Below are positions 63,689 through 64,000 of a stretch of DNA of 64,000 bases, piece after piece; position 1 is the first letter of the stretch, and each line of letters starts with the position of its first letter. This stretch comes from Apis mellifera (lineage: Eukaryota > Arthropoda > Insecta > Hymenoptera > Apidae). The notes beneath the pieces were generated by a model that saw only the letters and a program-made list of their open reading frames with translations, had not been told where the DNA came from and did not search any database. Location of the stretch: positions 12,610,501-12,674,500 of the forward strand of contig NC_037641.1 in assembly GCF_003254395.2 (NCBI RefSeq). Reading direction: 5' to 3'. The translations under genes and the position numbers were made by a program.

Positions 63689-64000
63689 ATGCCTACTATT
63701 AATATCAAACGTGATTTATTATTTAAAATCCTTGGTAAAACATATTGTAAGTTGAAAATATTAAAATATTATATTGTTTTTTTATATTTGAAATTATTTT
63801 GAATAAATATTTACTAGTATAATCTTTTTTATATTTAAAGTAATATATCTAATACAATTTTAGCGGATATCGACTTTCAGGATTTATGTTTCAAGTTCGG
63901 CTTAGAATTAGATGAAGTGGTATGTAACTAATATATATTATTAAATTGTATTAAATTAATTTGATATTTTTAAAAATTGTGTTATATATTTTAATATATA
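63689..64000 (+). CDS. Phenylalanyl-tRNA synthetase beta subunit (first exons, runs off window)
   Basis: Exon 1 is 63689-63746 (MPTINIKRDLLFKILGKTY), exon 2 is 63864-63919 (DIDFQDLCFKFGLELDEV), joined in phase through a split Ser codon; donor GTATGT follows and the gene continues to the right. The start matches the very conserved N-terminus of cytosolic PheRS beta (FARSB), which charges tRNA-Phe as an alpha2-beta2 enzyme. Only 38 residues are inside the window. Confidence 0.88.

Overview
This is about 64 kb of an AT-rich, intron-rich animal genome. The gene set (Syncrip, warts, fuzzy, Mpc1, a Culd-like receptor) points to an insect. Very dense microsatellites and CpG-containing simple repeats fit a hymenopteran, most likely a bee; that species call is inference. 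The window carries seven recognisable protein genes plus the first exons of an eighth and one pseudogene. All genes were rebuilt by joining exons at GT/AG boundaries with matching reading phase.

Left part, 1-7474, minus strand: a CUB/LDLa receptor resembling Drosophila Culd. It has a signal peptide, five CUB-type modules and one LDLa module. After the LDLa exon there are two phase-compatible 3' exons: one gives a hydrophobic tail that ends immediately in a stop (lipid-anchor-like), the other gives a transmembrane helix with a basic cytoplasmic start that runs off the left edge.

7475-15125: no gene found. It is probably the spacer upstream of Culd plus a long 3' UTR of Syncrip, full of simple repeats with a few GC-rich islands. 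One island holds a hairpin that pairs better in minus-strand RNA. 15126-35201, minus strand: Syncrip (hnRNP Q/R), 658 aa over 11 coding exons, with an extra copy of the exon that starts RRM2, both copies exactly 136 nt and phase-matched. 35202-41153: AT-rich intergenic DNA with candidate Syncrip 5' UTR exons.

41154-44886, plus strand: a secreted or membrane-anchored 803 aa protein with two copies of the GPR158/smog-type ectodomain (Cache-like half plus EGF-like module) but no seven-helix receptor. 45872-46752, minus: Mpc1, mitochondrial pyruvate carrier subunit. 50831-54488, minus: warts/LATS kinase of the Hippo pathway. 57444-59043, plus: fuzzy, a planar-polarity/CPLANE protein. 59632-60979, plus: a NIPA-type magnesium transporter (spichthyin-like). 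62243-62908, plus: a decayed intron-bearing cornichon copy. 63689 onward, plus: the first two coding exons of the phenylalanyl-tRNA synthetase beta subunit.

The genes do not form an operon or one pathway; they are ordinary neighbours. The parts most worth checking are the alternative exons in the Culd-like gene and Syncrip, the tandem GPR158-like ectodomain protein without 7TM, and the cornichon pseudogene.
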